Positions 46,978 through 58,668 of a stretch of DNA of 64,000 bases are shown here, piece after piece. Under the pieces are notes generated by a model. The model was not told the DNA's origin, searched no databases, and was given only the letters and a program-made list of their open reading frames with translations. Every line of letters starts with the position of its first letter. The first letter of the stretch is position 1. The position numbers and the translations under genes were made by a program. The stretch spans positions 109,716,469 through 109,780,468 of the forward strand of contig CM043951.1 of NCBI GenBank assembly GCA_014529385.2. Reading direction: 5' to 3'. Source of the stretch: Adiantum capillus-veneris. Its lineage: Eukaryota > Streptophyta > Polypodiopsida > Polypodiales > Pteridaceae.

Positions 46978-48088
46978 TAATGTATCCTTTAGCTTTGATG
47001 TATGCCTTCTCCATGGTGACTACACTTACTTTTGTCTTTTCCTTTTCCTCTTGGGTTAATCCACTAGTTTCTTCTTCTCCCTTAATTTCGATGCCATAAT
47101 CATTTGACCTCGTTAGCACCTGTCTTGGCAATGGATACATGTCTCCCCCCATCCTTGGTGGCTTATCACATTGCGGGCTGATGTGTCTCAACTCTCCACA
47201 ATTATAACACGTGGGTGTGTGTCTCCAGAACCTACCATTGCTTTGTCCAACACCATTCCTAGGTCTTTCTTCACCTCCTGGCTGATTTGAAAACCTCCCT
47301 TGATCTCGATTATTCTTCATTAAATCTATCACTTGCCTCATGTGTTGCCTTAGCCCATCATCTTGCACTGCTGTAGTGACCACTACTGGCATAACCTAGG
47401 AGTAACAGAAACCACTGGATCATGACGAACCCTTGGAATGCGACCTTGCAAAGAATCCATAGACTGAAATTCAGACCTCATGGGCAAAGACTCTACTAGC
47501 TGGCTCATTTTCCTCAGGTTCCACTCTTTGTTCCTTGCCACCTTCAATGCATCTTCATATGTTCTAGGCTTCTTTAGCTCCACTCTCCAACGTATATTCT
47601 CCCAAAGACCAGCCAAGAACCTGTCCTTCTTCATCATGTCAGGTGTGGGTACTTGTGGTGCTAAGGCCTTGCACATCCGCTCCCAAGACAATGAAAACTT
47701 ACGTATGTACGCATCTTTTGGCTCACCTTCCTTTTGCACCAAACCTTGTACTTCTTGCCACACTTTGTCAGGATCTTCTGTCTTCACAAACTTTACTTCC
47801 AATCCATGCATTAGGTGGATCCGCCGCACGCAACTCCTCTTCAAATGCTTTGGACCAAACTCGTGCATCATTCTTCAAAGAGATTTGGAGAAGACGTAAC
47901 ATCTGTGCAGGATCGTGAATCTGATTGCTAATGTAGGCAACCTCCATCTTTTTCAAAAATTCTTCCACATCTTCATCACTTCTTCCATGAAATTCCGGAT
48001 AAAAGAAAGCCATGGCTACCCACGTTATGATGCTTTGAGAACCCCTTCGAACACACGTGTAAGAACCCAAAACTTTTGATTGACTCAA
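46916..48088 (-). pseudogene. Element D1 gag
   Basis: Minus strand in three overlapping frames. The N-part (47768-48088) shows AFFYPEFHGRSDEDVEEFLK and DARVWSKAFEEEL. The gag core (47383-47871) has VWQEVQGLVQKEGEPKDAYI then FSLSWERMCKAL and PDMMKKDRFLAGLWENIRW. The C-part (46916-47392) carries a zinc knuckle CYNCGELRHISPQC (C-x2-C-x4-H-x4-C). These are the capsid-like and nucleocapsid-like parts of a gypsy gag. At least two frameshifts make it inactive. A plausible start is MAFFYPEF near 48014. Confidence 0.87.
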
Positions 48089-49031
48089 TCCCTAGAAACT
48101 TTAATGGAGCTTGTCTTTAGATAAGGACAAACACATGCACATCAAATGAGTTTTCATAGTTAATAATCGGAATTACAACAAGCAAAGGGCATTCCAGTAT
48201 CTCTCTTCATCTTCTTCGCCCAAACATAAAGACTATGCGCTGCTGGAAAAAAATCTTCCTGGACACATGAACATTTATTTGGATTCTTTGTATTAAATGA
48301 AAAGGAGTGAATTTGAGGTCCGTTTTGATCATCTATTAAAGCCAACCATGCAGCTCCCAAGAAGGCACACCTGACTTATCCTCTGATTTTGCCAGAATTT
48401 CAGCAGCATAACAGCATAAATGGCTCAAAAGACCAAAAAACCAGCCATCACACCTTGGGAAAAATTTTGATAGTGTTTCCCCAAAAGTAGAGCAGTAAGA
48501 ACCCAAAATATAGACTGTATATGTATGCATAACCTGCCAACAATAGAATTGGACCATCAAGTAGGAATCACTGGTACATAGCCTATGGCGAGGTAACGAA
48601 AAGGGTGTTCCAGCCACGTGTATCACTGAAAGGATCTCACATTTAAGAATCTCCCAGCTCAATAAAACCTCACACTATCGACCCTCTCATGAAAGCTTAT
48701 GCAAATCACGTATAGTCAAGTCTCAGAAATGACTATCTTCCATACCAAGTCTCAGAAATGGCTGAGAATGCCAAATAAAACTAAGTATGGCTCCACAAAG
48801 GCGTACAATGATAGTTTCCACAGGTAATGTACAATACCAATAGACAATGTGTTCAAACAGGCGTCAAATGATGCATACCCACGGCAACTGCAAGTGACTT
48901 CCACTTGCCATTATATCACTCTACTCTAGCTACCTATACCTGTGTGAATCACCTATATCTGTACATGTACTTGTCCCTATAATCTATAATCTGCAACTTG
49001 TAATCCTAAAGCTGAAGGTACTCGAAGAAGA
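48089..49031 (-). other. Element D1 leader, non-coding
   Basis: About 0.94 kb between PBS and gag. No supported ORF. Confidence 0.6.
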
Positions 49032-49049
49032 TCCCCAGTGGGGGCACCA
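49032..49049 (-). other. Element D1 primer-binding site
   Basis: Minus strand TGGTGCCCCCACTGGGGA, six bases inside the 5' LTR. TGG start fits a tRNA CCA end; the tRNA species is not assigned. Confidence 0.75.
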
Positions 49050-49055
49050 AAAGAA

Positions 49056-50266
49056 TGTGAGCGGGATGGAAACACACACGCCTCTATAATGACCCGACAC
49101 ACTCTTGGGATGATACACAGATACAATATGGGACACCACTCGGCTTCCACAACCCACCTGGCCGGGACAGGGAACACCTCGATGGAGTGAGAGGAGAGAC
49201 ACTATCCATTTGTCCACTCCAGAGAGAGAGAGACACACGCACACACACACTCTCCAGCTCAAAAGAGGAGAATTTATGATATTTAGATACAATTGAGCTT
49301 GGGCCAACTCCAATGGGGCAAATAGCTCACACAATATGGGTAAAATATGCCAGATACAATCACAAATTGGAGCAGAGGCTTCGCTCATAGGAGAAACTTA
49401 CACTGCCAAAATAGAAGAAAAACAGTGAGGAATTTGGCAAAATGTACAGTGCCATCACGTTGGAAACGGCCCAAAACCCTAGTCTACAATGTCAAAGTGC
49501 TCAAATCCGACCTCGAATGAGCAGTTTATGGCCAAAACAGGCTCCAAAAACAGCAAAAACTCAGTTGCGGCTATTCCCCCTCTTCTCTCCACGCTTTTTT
49601 TTTATCTTTTCTCAAATTTTTCAGTTCCCACACTTAGCTTTATTACTTGGGCACCTTTGGACTTTTAATTGACCTCAAACGGACTTCGAACAGGCCAAAA
49701 ACTGGCCTCGTAGTGCATAGTTGTCACCCTGCTGCATCCATCCGCACACCTAGCACTCAACTTTTTTCAATAATGCATCCCGCAACCATGTGAAATGGCC
49801 CCCAAATATAGTCCTCATGATGACCTTTCTGCATAATTATCACAAGAAAACATCCACGTTGTGTCCGTACTTATTCACGTGTAAGTATTGACCCCATTCG
49901 ACCTCCTGGCGCCACTAGATGCCATCTGAGGCACCTGCTTATCTCATGGTGTCGGCCCACGGATAGCTTCTTCGAAAAGTTTTACGCGCTAGCAACTTCT
50001 CTTTATTATAGAAAGAACACACTGTGTCGGCCCGCGGATAGCTTCTTCGAAAAGTTTTACGCGCTAGCAACTCCTCTTTATTATAGAAAGAACACACTGA
50101 TACTGGTGACGATGAAAATCGATGCACTATGTACATGTTGTCCTACGTGTACACATGTGGGCCCCACGTAACCACTTGACTCTAAAAAATGGGTAATTAT
50201 TTATTCGATGCACTATGCATGGGTATGTACATATGTGCAATTCCTTGCTCCAAAAAGCTCCTAACA
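49056..50266 (-). repeat. Element D1 5' LTR
   Basis: 1,211 bp; plus-strand TGTGAGCGGGATGG to GCTCCTAACA. Longer than the other two copies mainly because a segment of about 76 bp (starting TGTCGGCCC at 49950 and again at 50026) is tandemly duplicated. Confidence 0.92.
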
Positions 50267-51141
50267 ACGGCATTGGGTAGTGTTTTAAAATGCTTGGGAC
50301 AATGGCAATGGGGGAGGGGGGAGGGGAGGGAGAGAAATGCCGATGACGAGACCTACTCTTCTTCTCCTTTTCAAGTCTGCTCCTCCATGCCAAGGGCTTC
50401 AATGTTGACACCACTCTGATACCATGTCAAAGTCAATGATGCGGAAGCGTATAGACCAAGGGGAGAGAGAGAGAGAGAGAGAGTCTCTTGAACCAATCAA
50501 CCTTGGCAATGAATAATTGAATGTGTATACAATGGAGGCAAGGGGTTGCTTATATAGCAATCCTAGTAAATTTCCCTACCCAAGACTTTCCTTAGGACTA
50601 AGTAACAACTATATTAAATGCGGGGCCTAGTAATGGGATCGACGACGCAGAAGTTCACGCACGGAGATTGAAAAGATCGCAACCGTAGTTGTCTGCTCAA
50701 AAACTAAACTTGGACACGCACTAAACATGGACTGCTCAAAAACTTAACTTGGACAAGCGCTAAACTTGGAGAACGTGGCCAATGCACCCTGAACTCGGAA
50801 TATTATAGCGTCAAGATGGTTTGGGATACACAATGAGCGCACGGGTGAGGTGGCTAGCCCGTTTGACCCTAAAAGCGGACCCTCGAGATTACGGGATTCA
50901 AATCGGGCTGATGCGCCTCGATTTTCACGTTGGCCAGATATAACGCCCCCCATTTTTTCGACGACGCGCCTCGTTTTTCGTGCTGGCCAGGTTTAGTGTG
51001 CCTCAAGATCCCCCCCCAACCCCCACCGTAGATCCCATTACTTTGCATAGATGTTACTTAGTGCTGAGGCAAGACTTTTAGAAATAAGTAAAAAGAAATA
51101 CCTAAAAGCCAAACTAAACTAAATAATGGGATCACATTGGG
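50267..51141 (-). mobile_element. Family C copy 6, minus strand, interrupted by a MITE
   Basis: Short internal part, PBS complement ACTCTGATACCA (50413-50424), LTR 50425-50589 continuing after the 480-bp insertion at 51070-51141. Similarity ends at CACATTGGG. Confidence 0.85.
50581..51078. mobile_element. 480-bp Mutator-like MITE in a family C LTR
   Basis: Body 50590-51069. Termini CCTTAGGACTAAGTAAC and, inverted, CCTCAGCACTAAGTAAC, with further similarity inside (GTAATGGGATC near both ends). Perfect 9-bp target duplication CAAGACTTT at 50581-50589 and 51070-51078; 9 bp is the Mutator-superfamily size. No ORF with a known domain. Confidence 0.9.
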
Positions 51142-52128
51142 CCCCATGCGCTCCCCCATGCATATTCTTCCTTCACATGCCCTGATGCACTGCCCTGCAG
51201 CGCTTGAGTGAGACAGCCTCACGTTGACAGCGGGAAACTGCGCTCTATCCCTGACCATGCCGCCTTCCGATGGCATTAATGCCCTTCGATTGAGACAGCC
51301 TCACGTTGACAGCAAGCGACCCTCCTGCTCCCTCTCCCGTCCCCCTTCTCCGTCTGCTTTAGTTTCCTCCGCCTTTCTCACTTCAATCCTCAAAAACATG
51401 TACGTTGTTTGGAGGTAGTAGTACGTATGTTGGGTCATACATTCAAATAAACAGGAAAATATTTACTAGTTTAGGTAACCGCCTTCCTCGTTTTATAGAG
51501 AAGTAAGAAATCTTTTCAAACTGGCAAAAATAAAAAATTAAATCAAATGCTCTTTGAAGTTCCCCACATAAAATATGTTTTACTATATTCTCAATGAAAA
51601 CCTGGCTGATTTACATCTCTTAAAGATGGGTGGAAAGAAGGATGGCAAGAACGTCATGTCAATCGTCATAACTAATATGACTCAATTGATGCCATAGACA
51701 ATAAGTAGGAAACGTCAGAATTATACACAATAAACATGATCTCTGTTGTAAAAAAAGATTTGAAACCAAAAATAGCACATGGATTGCATTGAATAGGGTC
51801 TTTTTCTCCTAAAGCCAACTTTGGAATTTCCACAAGTTGGGCAAGTTATAGTTAGGGTTTCACAAAAAAATCTTTCCTTTTGTCTGTATCAGCCTTTGTA
51901 CATATGCCTCCTTGCAGCCCACACCGCCACTATAACATGTAGCAAGAGTATCCCAAGTGTTGATTAACAAAACTTTAGGGCCTATATAGTCAGAGCATGG
52001 CATGTAAAGATCATTGACAACAATAGCACACACATTCTCTTCTTTGAATAATTTAACTTTTCCACTATGCAATGCACTATCCTTTGTGGACAGTAGGACT
52101 ATCTAGTTGTCACTACAAAGATCCTCCT
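51142..52128. other. Unrecognised 1-kb stretch
   Basis: A direct repeat around GAGACAGCCTCACGTTGACAGC at 51210 and 51293, then AT-rich DNA. A minus-strand 70-codon open stretch (51860-52072, HSGKVKLFKEENVCAIVVND) has balanced composition but no domain I recognise; it could be an exon relic or chance. Confidence 0.35.
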
Positions 52129-52401
52129 GTTAAAGTTTAGGCATCTCAACTGAACTACCCAATGTGATCCCATTATTTAGTTTGGCTTTTAGGTATTTAT
52201 TTTACTTATTTCTCAAAGTCTTGGGTAGGGCAATTTCCTAGGATTGCTATTTAAGCAACCCCTTGCCTCCATTGCATACACATTCAGTTATTCATTGCCA
52301 AGGTTAATTGGTTCAAGAGACTCTTTGACTTGTTCTCTCTCTCTCTTTCTCTCTCTCTCTCTCCCCTTGGTCTTTACGCTTCCGCATCGTCGACTTTCAC
52401 A
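52129..52401 (+). repeat. Family C LTR, array unit 1
   Basis: TGTTAAAGTTTAGGC to GACTTTCACA, 273 bp; CT-rich run 52336-52363. The left neighbour is not family C, so this is an outer LTR. Confidence 0.92.
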
Positions 52402-52413
52402 TGGTATCAGAGC
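52402..52413 (+). other. Family C primer-binding site (initiator-Met type)
   Basis: TGGTATCAGAGC, perfect, directly after the LTR; also intact at 35597. It occurs with changes at 37899, 44028, 54430, 56953 and 59976. Confidence 0.9.
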
Positions 52414-52748
52414 TTCTTGGTGGGGCTTAGTGCTTGAAGCCCTTGGCGTGGAGGAGCAACTCTTGGAGGAGAGATCCCCTTGAGAAGAAGAGTGTGACCC
52501 ACTGGTGCCGGCACCTTCACCCCTCACCATCTCTCGTAGTGTTTTAGAAGGCAGTTGGCACTGCACTAAGCTCCCTCGCCAACATTTTCAAAAAGCTGCC
52601 CCAAGGTTTACCGCGTTTAAAAACACTGCCCCATAGCGGCACTCCTTGACAACGGCGACAAGCCTCTCCTTCTTTGGTAATGAAAAACAACCGTCACACT
52701 ATGAACTAGCTTTTTGAAACACTGTGAGCCAACACTGCTAGACGGCAT

Positions 52749-53399
52749 TTGTCTGCTGAAACGATTAAAGTCGGCCACCATAGAGAAAGCCGTGCAATGC
52801 TTTGGAGGAGTGGCTTGGGAGTTGAAGAAGTAGGAACGGCTCAAGAGAAGGCGAGGCAAAGTTTTGATCTGCGGAGCCTTCATTTGTTCAAGAGCTCCCA
52901 CACGATAACGCCGAGGCGGATTGTAGTGAGTGCGGAGCGGCTTGGGAAATTCTTGTCTGCTTGGATGGAATTCTTACCCATTGCTATGCGTAGTTTATTC
53001 TGGAGCTTTGGATTTTTTGGAGAGAGAGGCATACCACAAGGCAAACGTGCGGAGCAGCTATCGGCGAGAGAGTTTCGGATTTCAGAGAGGGATATCAGAT
53101 TGTGCAGAGCCCATTGCATGTGGAGTTCCCTTTGCGGTGGTATTGAATCGGCTTGGATCTTTTTTGGCTTGGTTTGTACGGCCATTTTTTGGAGTGTGAG
53201 AAGGTACCGGATTACCCGACCTTGCAACTTCAATACGTCCCTACCTTGCTCGAGGCGGGACGACAGCGACCAAAGACAACCAAAAGCTATGGATAACGGA
53301 TCGTCAACAATCCATTTAGTGGCCTATGCATTGGCTCAATTCTCAAGGAATTGTTTGGCTCGAGTTGTGAAGTCAGAAGCAAATGGCGGAGTTCGCTAG
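52749..53399 (+). CDS. Family C internal ORF, longest version (216 codons)
   Basis: An uninterrupted frame, with a MSAETIKVGHHRESRAMLWR start, a middle SRRIVVSAERLGKFL-like segment (here PRRIVVSAERLGKFLSAW) and HCMWSSLCGGIESAWIFFGL, ending at TAG. The same frame, broken by stops or shifts, appears in copies at 11591, 36200, 55155 and others. A second conserved frame further on (e.g. 58925-59209) encodes LDRDYSNKDLTEEIGMALVA. I recognise no domain and cannot tell whether it was ever translated; a captured host fragment or an orphan ORF are both possible. The start codon differs between copies. Confidence 0.35.
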   Translation: MSAETIKVGHHRESRAMLWRSGLGVEEVGTAQEKARQSFDLRSLHLFKSSHTITPRRIVVSAERLGKFLSAWMEFLPIAMRSLFWSFGFFGERGIPQGKRAEQLSAREFRISERDIRLCRAHCMWSSLCGGIESAWIFFGLVCTAIFWSVRRYRITRPCNFNTSLPCSRRDDSDQRQPKAMDNGSSTIHLVAYALAQFSRNCLARVVKSEANGGVR

Positions 53400-54169
53400 A
53401 GGACAATGGCAAAGGTCAGTTGGACAAGGATGACATTACCAGTACTCAGTTAGATGCCTCGGTACCAAGGAGGTACGACCACAGTCATGATTGTGATTCG
53501 ACGCTTTGTTTGGCTTGAGAGTGATAAGCCAAAGGCCAAAGCAGGAACTTACAGATAGACAACGACAAAGGCAAGCTGGACAGAGATTATCGTAATAAAT
53601 ATTCAACAGTGGAGATCGGCATGGCAATCGTGGCGGTGGCCATAGTGGCATCGATGTCAGATTTCTAGTCAAATGACAGGTGTCACCACTAGCTTCAGCG
53701 AGAGAGAGGCTTGTGAGTGGTAGAGAGGGGCAATCAAGCAATGCTCCCTATAATTAATTTGGACCCTTATGTTGAAGTTAAAGTTATGGGTATTTGGACC
53801 CATAGGTCGGAGTTCAATGCACATGCATCCGGCACAGAACCAATCAGACGTCTAAAACACTATGGATGGGCTAGGCAATTCATTGTTGTTGGTCAGATTA
53901 TAGACATGATGTGTTCCAACAGTTCATTATCTTGGAGTTTTATATTGTGTTCACAGTTCACGAATGGGGATTTTTGGAGGTAGTATGGTATACAGTTCAA
54001 AGTTTCTACAAAGGCAACCGATGCTCAAGATGGCATTACTTTCAGGTACAAAGTTGAGGAAAGCAACACCGAGGTGTATCCAGTATCCCAGCCAGTGCTG
54101 GGGTGTCCATGGTAGCTTCTTCATCGACTTGGTCTCACTATTGATGTCCACTATGAGCTGCAATGAGGG

Positions 54170-54429
54170 TGTTAAAGTTTAGGCATTTCAAGTGAACTAC
54201 CCAATGTGATCCCATCATTTAGTCTCGCTTTTAGGTATTTATTTTACTTATTTGTCAAAGTCTTGGGTAGGGCAATTTATTGTGATTTCTATATAGGCAA
54301 CCCCTTGCCTCCATTGTATACACATTCAATTATTCATTGGAAAGGTTGATTGGTTCAGGAGACTCTCTCTCTCTCTCTCTCGTGCTCACTCCCCTTGGTC
54401 TCTACGCTTTCGCATCGTCAGCTTTGACT
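54170..54429 (+). repeat. Family C LTR, array unit 2 (shared)
   Basis: TGTTAAAGTTTAGGC to GCTTTGACT, 260 bp; followed by TGATATCAGAGC (54430-54441), a PBS with one change. Confidence 0.92.
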
Positions 54430-56328
54430 TGATATCAGAGCTGCTTGGTGGAGCTTAGTGCTTGAATCCCTTGGCATGGAGGATAAGCTCTTGGAGAAGA
54501 GATCCCCTTATTAAGAAGAGTGTGACCCATTGTCGCTGGTACCTTCACCCCTCACCATTTACTGTAGCATTTTAGAAGTTAGAATGCAGTCGGTGCTGCA
54601 CTAAGTTCCCTCACCAACTTTTTCAAACCTCTACCCTGCAGCAACTGTCCCCCCCTTGCCATCGAGTGTTTTGAAACTTCGGCACTCATTGAGTTCCCCC
54701 CATGTCCCTTGCGTTTTGATACTCCTTGTCCATGCAGCCACTACCCCCCCACGTTTATTGCATTTTAAAATGCTTCCGCATGGTGGCACTCCTTGACGAC
54801 GACGACATCCTCTCCTTCTTTAGCAATGACAAACATCCATCAGACTATGACACAGCATTTTGAAACACTGTGAGCCAGCAGTGTTGGACTACATTTGTCT
54901 GCTACTAAAAGAATTAAAGTCAGACACCATAGAGAAAGCCGTGCAATGCTTTAGAGGAGTGTCTTGGGAGTTGAAGAAGTGGGATTGGCTCAAAAGAGTC
55001 TGAGGCAAAGTTTTGATTGTGGAGGCTTGATTTGTTCAAGAGCTCCCACACGGCAATGTTGAGGTGGATTGCAGTGAGTGCGGAGCGGCTTGGGGTATTC
55101 TTATCAGCTTGGATGGAATTCTTAGCCATTGCTATGCACAGTTATTGAAGATCTTTGGATTTGTTTGATGCCTACCATAGGGCAAACGTGAGGAGCGTCT
55201 ATTGGCGAGAGAGTTTCAGATTTCAGAGAGGGATATCAGATTTTGCGGATCCCATTGCGTGTGGAGTTCCCTTTGTGGTGGTATTGAATCAGCTTAGATC
55301 TTTTTTGGCTTGGTTTGTACGACCATTTTTTGGGGTGGGAGAAGGTACCCGATTACCCGACCTTGCAATTTCAATATATCCATACCTTGCTTGAGGCGCG
55401 ATGACAGCGACCAAAGACAACCAAAATCTATGGATTACGGATCGCCAACCATCCATTTAGCGCCTATGCACCGAGTCAGTTTCTAAGAAACCTGACAAAT
55501 TGTTTGGCTCGAGTTTGCGAAGTCAAATAAAAGTGGCGGAGTTCGCTAGAGGACAATGACAAAGGTCAATTGGACAAGGATGGCAGTACAAATACTTAGT
55601 TAGCTTCCTCGGTACCCGGGAGGTACGATCACAATCATGATTGTGATTCCTCGCTTTGTTTGGCTTTGGAGTTTGAATCCAAAGGCAAAAGCGGTAACTC
55701 ACAGATAGACAACGACAAAGGCAAGCTGGACAAAAATTACGGTAATAAAGATTTGACAAAGAAGATCGGCATGGCACTCGTGGCGGTGGCCATAGTGGCC
55801 TCCACGTCATATTTCTAGTCAAATGACGTGTGTCACCACTAGCTTCAACTTGAGAGAGGCTTGTGAGTGGTAGAGAGGGGCAAGCAATCAATGCTCCCTA
55901 TAATTAATTTGGACTCTTTTGTTGGAGTTCAAGTTATTGGTCTTTGGACCCGTAGGTCGGAGTTCAATGCACATGCATCTGGCAAGGAACCAGCAGACGT
56001 TTAAAACACTATGAATGTGCTAGCCAATTCATTGTTGTTGGTCAGATTATGGACACGATGTGTTCCAATAGTTCATTATCTTGGAGTTTCATATTTTGTA
56101 CGTGATGTGTTTACAGTTCACGAATGGGGATTATTGGACGTAGTATGGTCTACAGTTCGAAGTTTCTACAAAGGCAACCAATACTCAAGATGGCATTACT
56201 TTCAGGTACAAAGTTGAGGAGAGCAACACCGAGGTGTATCAAGTTGGTGGCCACTATTGGGGTGTCCATGGTAGCTTCATCATCGACTTGGTTTCACTAT
56301 TGATGTCCAATATGAGCTGCAGAGAGGG

Positions 56329-56517
56329 TGTTAAAGTTTAGGTATCTCAAGTGAGCTGCTCAATGTGATCCCATTATTTAGTTTGGCTTTTAGGTATTTA
56401 TTTTACTTATTTGTCAATGTCTTGGGTAGGGGGATTTACTAGGATTGCTATATAAGCAACCCCTTGCCTCCATTGTATACACATTCAGTTATTCATTACC
56501 AAAGTAGATTGGGTTAG

Positions 56518-56591
<74 letters not shown>

Positions 56592-56607
56592 GTGGTCGAC
56601 TTTGACA
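56329..56607 (+). repeat. Family C LTR, array unit 3
   Basis: TGTTAAAGTTTAGGT to GACTTTGACA, 279 bp, TATA-like GCTATATAAGC at 56447-56457 and CT run 56521-56589. Followed directly by another LTR, with no PBS. Confidence 0.92.
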
Positions 56608-56811
56608 ATTTTAAAGTTTAGGCATTGCAAGTGAACTGCCCAATGTGAACTCATTATATACTTTGGCTTTTAGATATTTATTTTACTTATTTGTCAAAGT
56701 CTTGGGTGGGGCAATTTACTAGGATTGCTATATAAGCAACCCCTTGCCTCCATTGTATACACATTTAGTTATTCATTGCCAAGGTTGATTGGTTCAGGAG
56801 ACTCTATCTGA

Positions 56812-56907
<96 letters not shown>

Positions 56908-56952
56908 CTCGCTCCCCTTGGTCTCTACGCTTCCGCATCATCAACTTTGACA
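56608..56952 (+). repeat. Family C LTR, array unit 4 (abuts unit 3)
   Basis: Begins AT-TTTAAAGTTTAGGC immediately after unit 3 and ends CTTTGACA, 345 bp, with a long CT run (about 56817-56904). PBS TGGTATCAGAGT at 56953-56964. Confidence 0.9.
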
Positions 56953-58668
56953 TGGTATCAGAGTTGTGTTCTCCTTGAAGGCCTTGGCGTGGAGGACCAG
57001 CTCTCAAAGAAGAGATCCCGGAGAAGAAGAGAGTCATGGACCCCTGTCGTCGACAATTCTCACCCCACATTCTGCCCATAGCATTCTAAAACGTTGGGCG
57101 GTAATGCCCCTTGTGATATTATCTCCCATTAACTTCTTCCACTGCGTGCATTTCAATACGTTGCCTCTGTCGCGAGCATTTTGAAACGCTAGTGCTTGGT
57201 AGCGTTTCCAGTAGCTCAAACCTCGTGCAGTGTTGCAAATTGCTGTCTGCGGGTAGTACTTGGAACGATGACCTCGCTTGGCGATGCCCTTCCTTGCTCG
57301 ACCGTTTTGAAATGCTGTCATTTGGAACTGCTTGGAAAAAACACCCTCCTTGGGCAACATCTCTGCTCCTAGCATTCTGAAATGCACTACTTCTTGATGT
57401 ATCTCCGTTGGTGACAACCTCCATGCCCTTATGTCCCTGCTTTGACTCAATTACAAGGAGGCACACAACATTGCTTAGTAAAGTTAAATAGAGGGCATTG
57501 GAGGCGCATTAGTGATCGGGTTTTTGGAAGCAGCTTGGTGCAAAATCGTGTGGTCCCTTTTAGAAGTACTTTAAGGAGCGGAGTGCATCTGTCTTGGAGA
57601 CTCTTTTGAAGAATTTTTGTGAGCTTTTAGGATCGGCTTGGGACCAGTAGATTGGCTTGGGGGTTTTGTGCAGCTCTTGGAGTGGGAGAAGGTGTACCAG
57701 TTTCTAGTTCTTGCAAATTCAGAATGGCCTCCCCTTGCTCGAGCACCCAAGACGACAACAAACAGGTGGTTGTGGATAACGGATCGTCAACCATCCATTT
57801 CACGGCTTGTGCTCCGACACAACTCTCAAGGAACCCGACAATTTGTTTGGTTCGAGTTTGTGAAGTCAAAAGCAAATGGAGGAGTTTGCTAGAGGACAAT
57901 GGCAAAGGTCAGTTCGACACGGATGGCAGTCTCAGTACTCAGTTAGCTGCCTCGGTACCCAGGAGGTATGACCACAGTCATCATTGGGATTTGAGGCTTC
58001 GTTTGGATTGAGAGTTTGAAGCCAAAGGAAAAGCAATAACTCACAGATAGACAAGGACAAAGGCAAATTGGACAGAGATTACGGTAATAAATATTTGGTA
58101 GAGGAGATTGCCATGGCACTTATGGCGGTGGCCACAGTGGCCTCGACATCAGATTTCTAGTCAGATGATAGGTGTCACCACTAGCTTCAACCACAGAGAG
58201 ACTTGTGGCTGGTAGAGAGGGGAAATGACTCCTCCCAATAATTAATTTGGACCGTTGTGTTGGAGTTCCATTTATTGGTGTTTGGACCCTTAGGTCGGAG
58301 TTCAATGCACATGCATCTGGCAGTGAACCAACCAGACATCTAGAACACTATGGATGGGCTAGCCAAATCATTGTTGTTGGTCAGATTATGGAGAGGATGT
58401 GTTCCAACATTTCATTATCTTGGAGTTTTTTATTTTGGACGTGATGTATTCACAATTCACAAATGGGGATTATTGGACGTAGTATGGTCTACAGTTCAAA
58501 GTTTCTACAAAGGCAACCAATGCTCAAGATGGCATTACTTTCATGTAAAAATTTGAGAAGAGCAACATTGAGGTGTATCTAGTATCCTGGCTGGTTCTGT
58601 GGTGTCCATGGTAGCTTCTTCATTGACTTGGTCTCACTATTGATGTCCACTATGAGTTGTGGAGTGAG
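56953..58668 (+). mobile_element. Family C internal region with divergent 5' third
   Basis: The first 650 bp differ from the other C copies but keep the rhythm of GCATTTTGAAACGCT-like motifs (57061, 57146, 57176, 57302, 57375 regions). From about 57750 it matches the family again. This marks a subfamily formed by replacement of the 5' internal segment. Confidence 0.7.

Larger units (their letters stand above)
44557..50266 (-). mobile_element. Element D1: gypsy element with both LTRs and a pol deletion, minus strand
   Basis: Minus orientation: 5' LTR 50266-49056, PBS 49049-49032, leader, gag, protease, pre-RT linker, then directly the integrase C-terminus and the 3' LTR 45657-44557. RT, RNase H and the integrase core are missing. 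The 3' part matches the longer relative D2 at 61512-64000. Confidence 0.9.

Noticed and set aside
44547..50275. Target duplication around D1
   Set aside because: Left GACGC and right ACGGC do not match; the flanks are family C in opposite orientation.
51860..52072. Minus-strand 70-codon open stretch as a host exon
   Set aside because: No domain, start or splice context that I can support; kept only as a remark.
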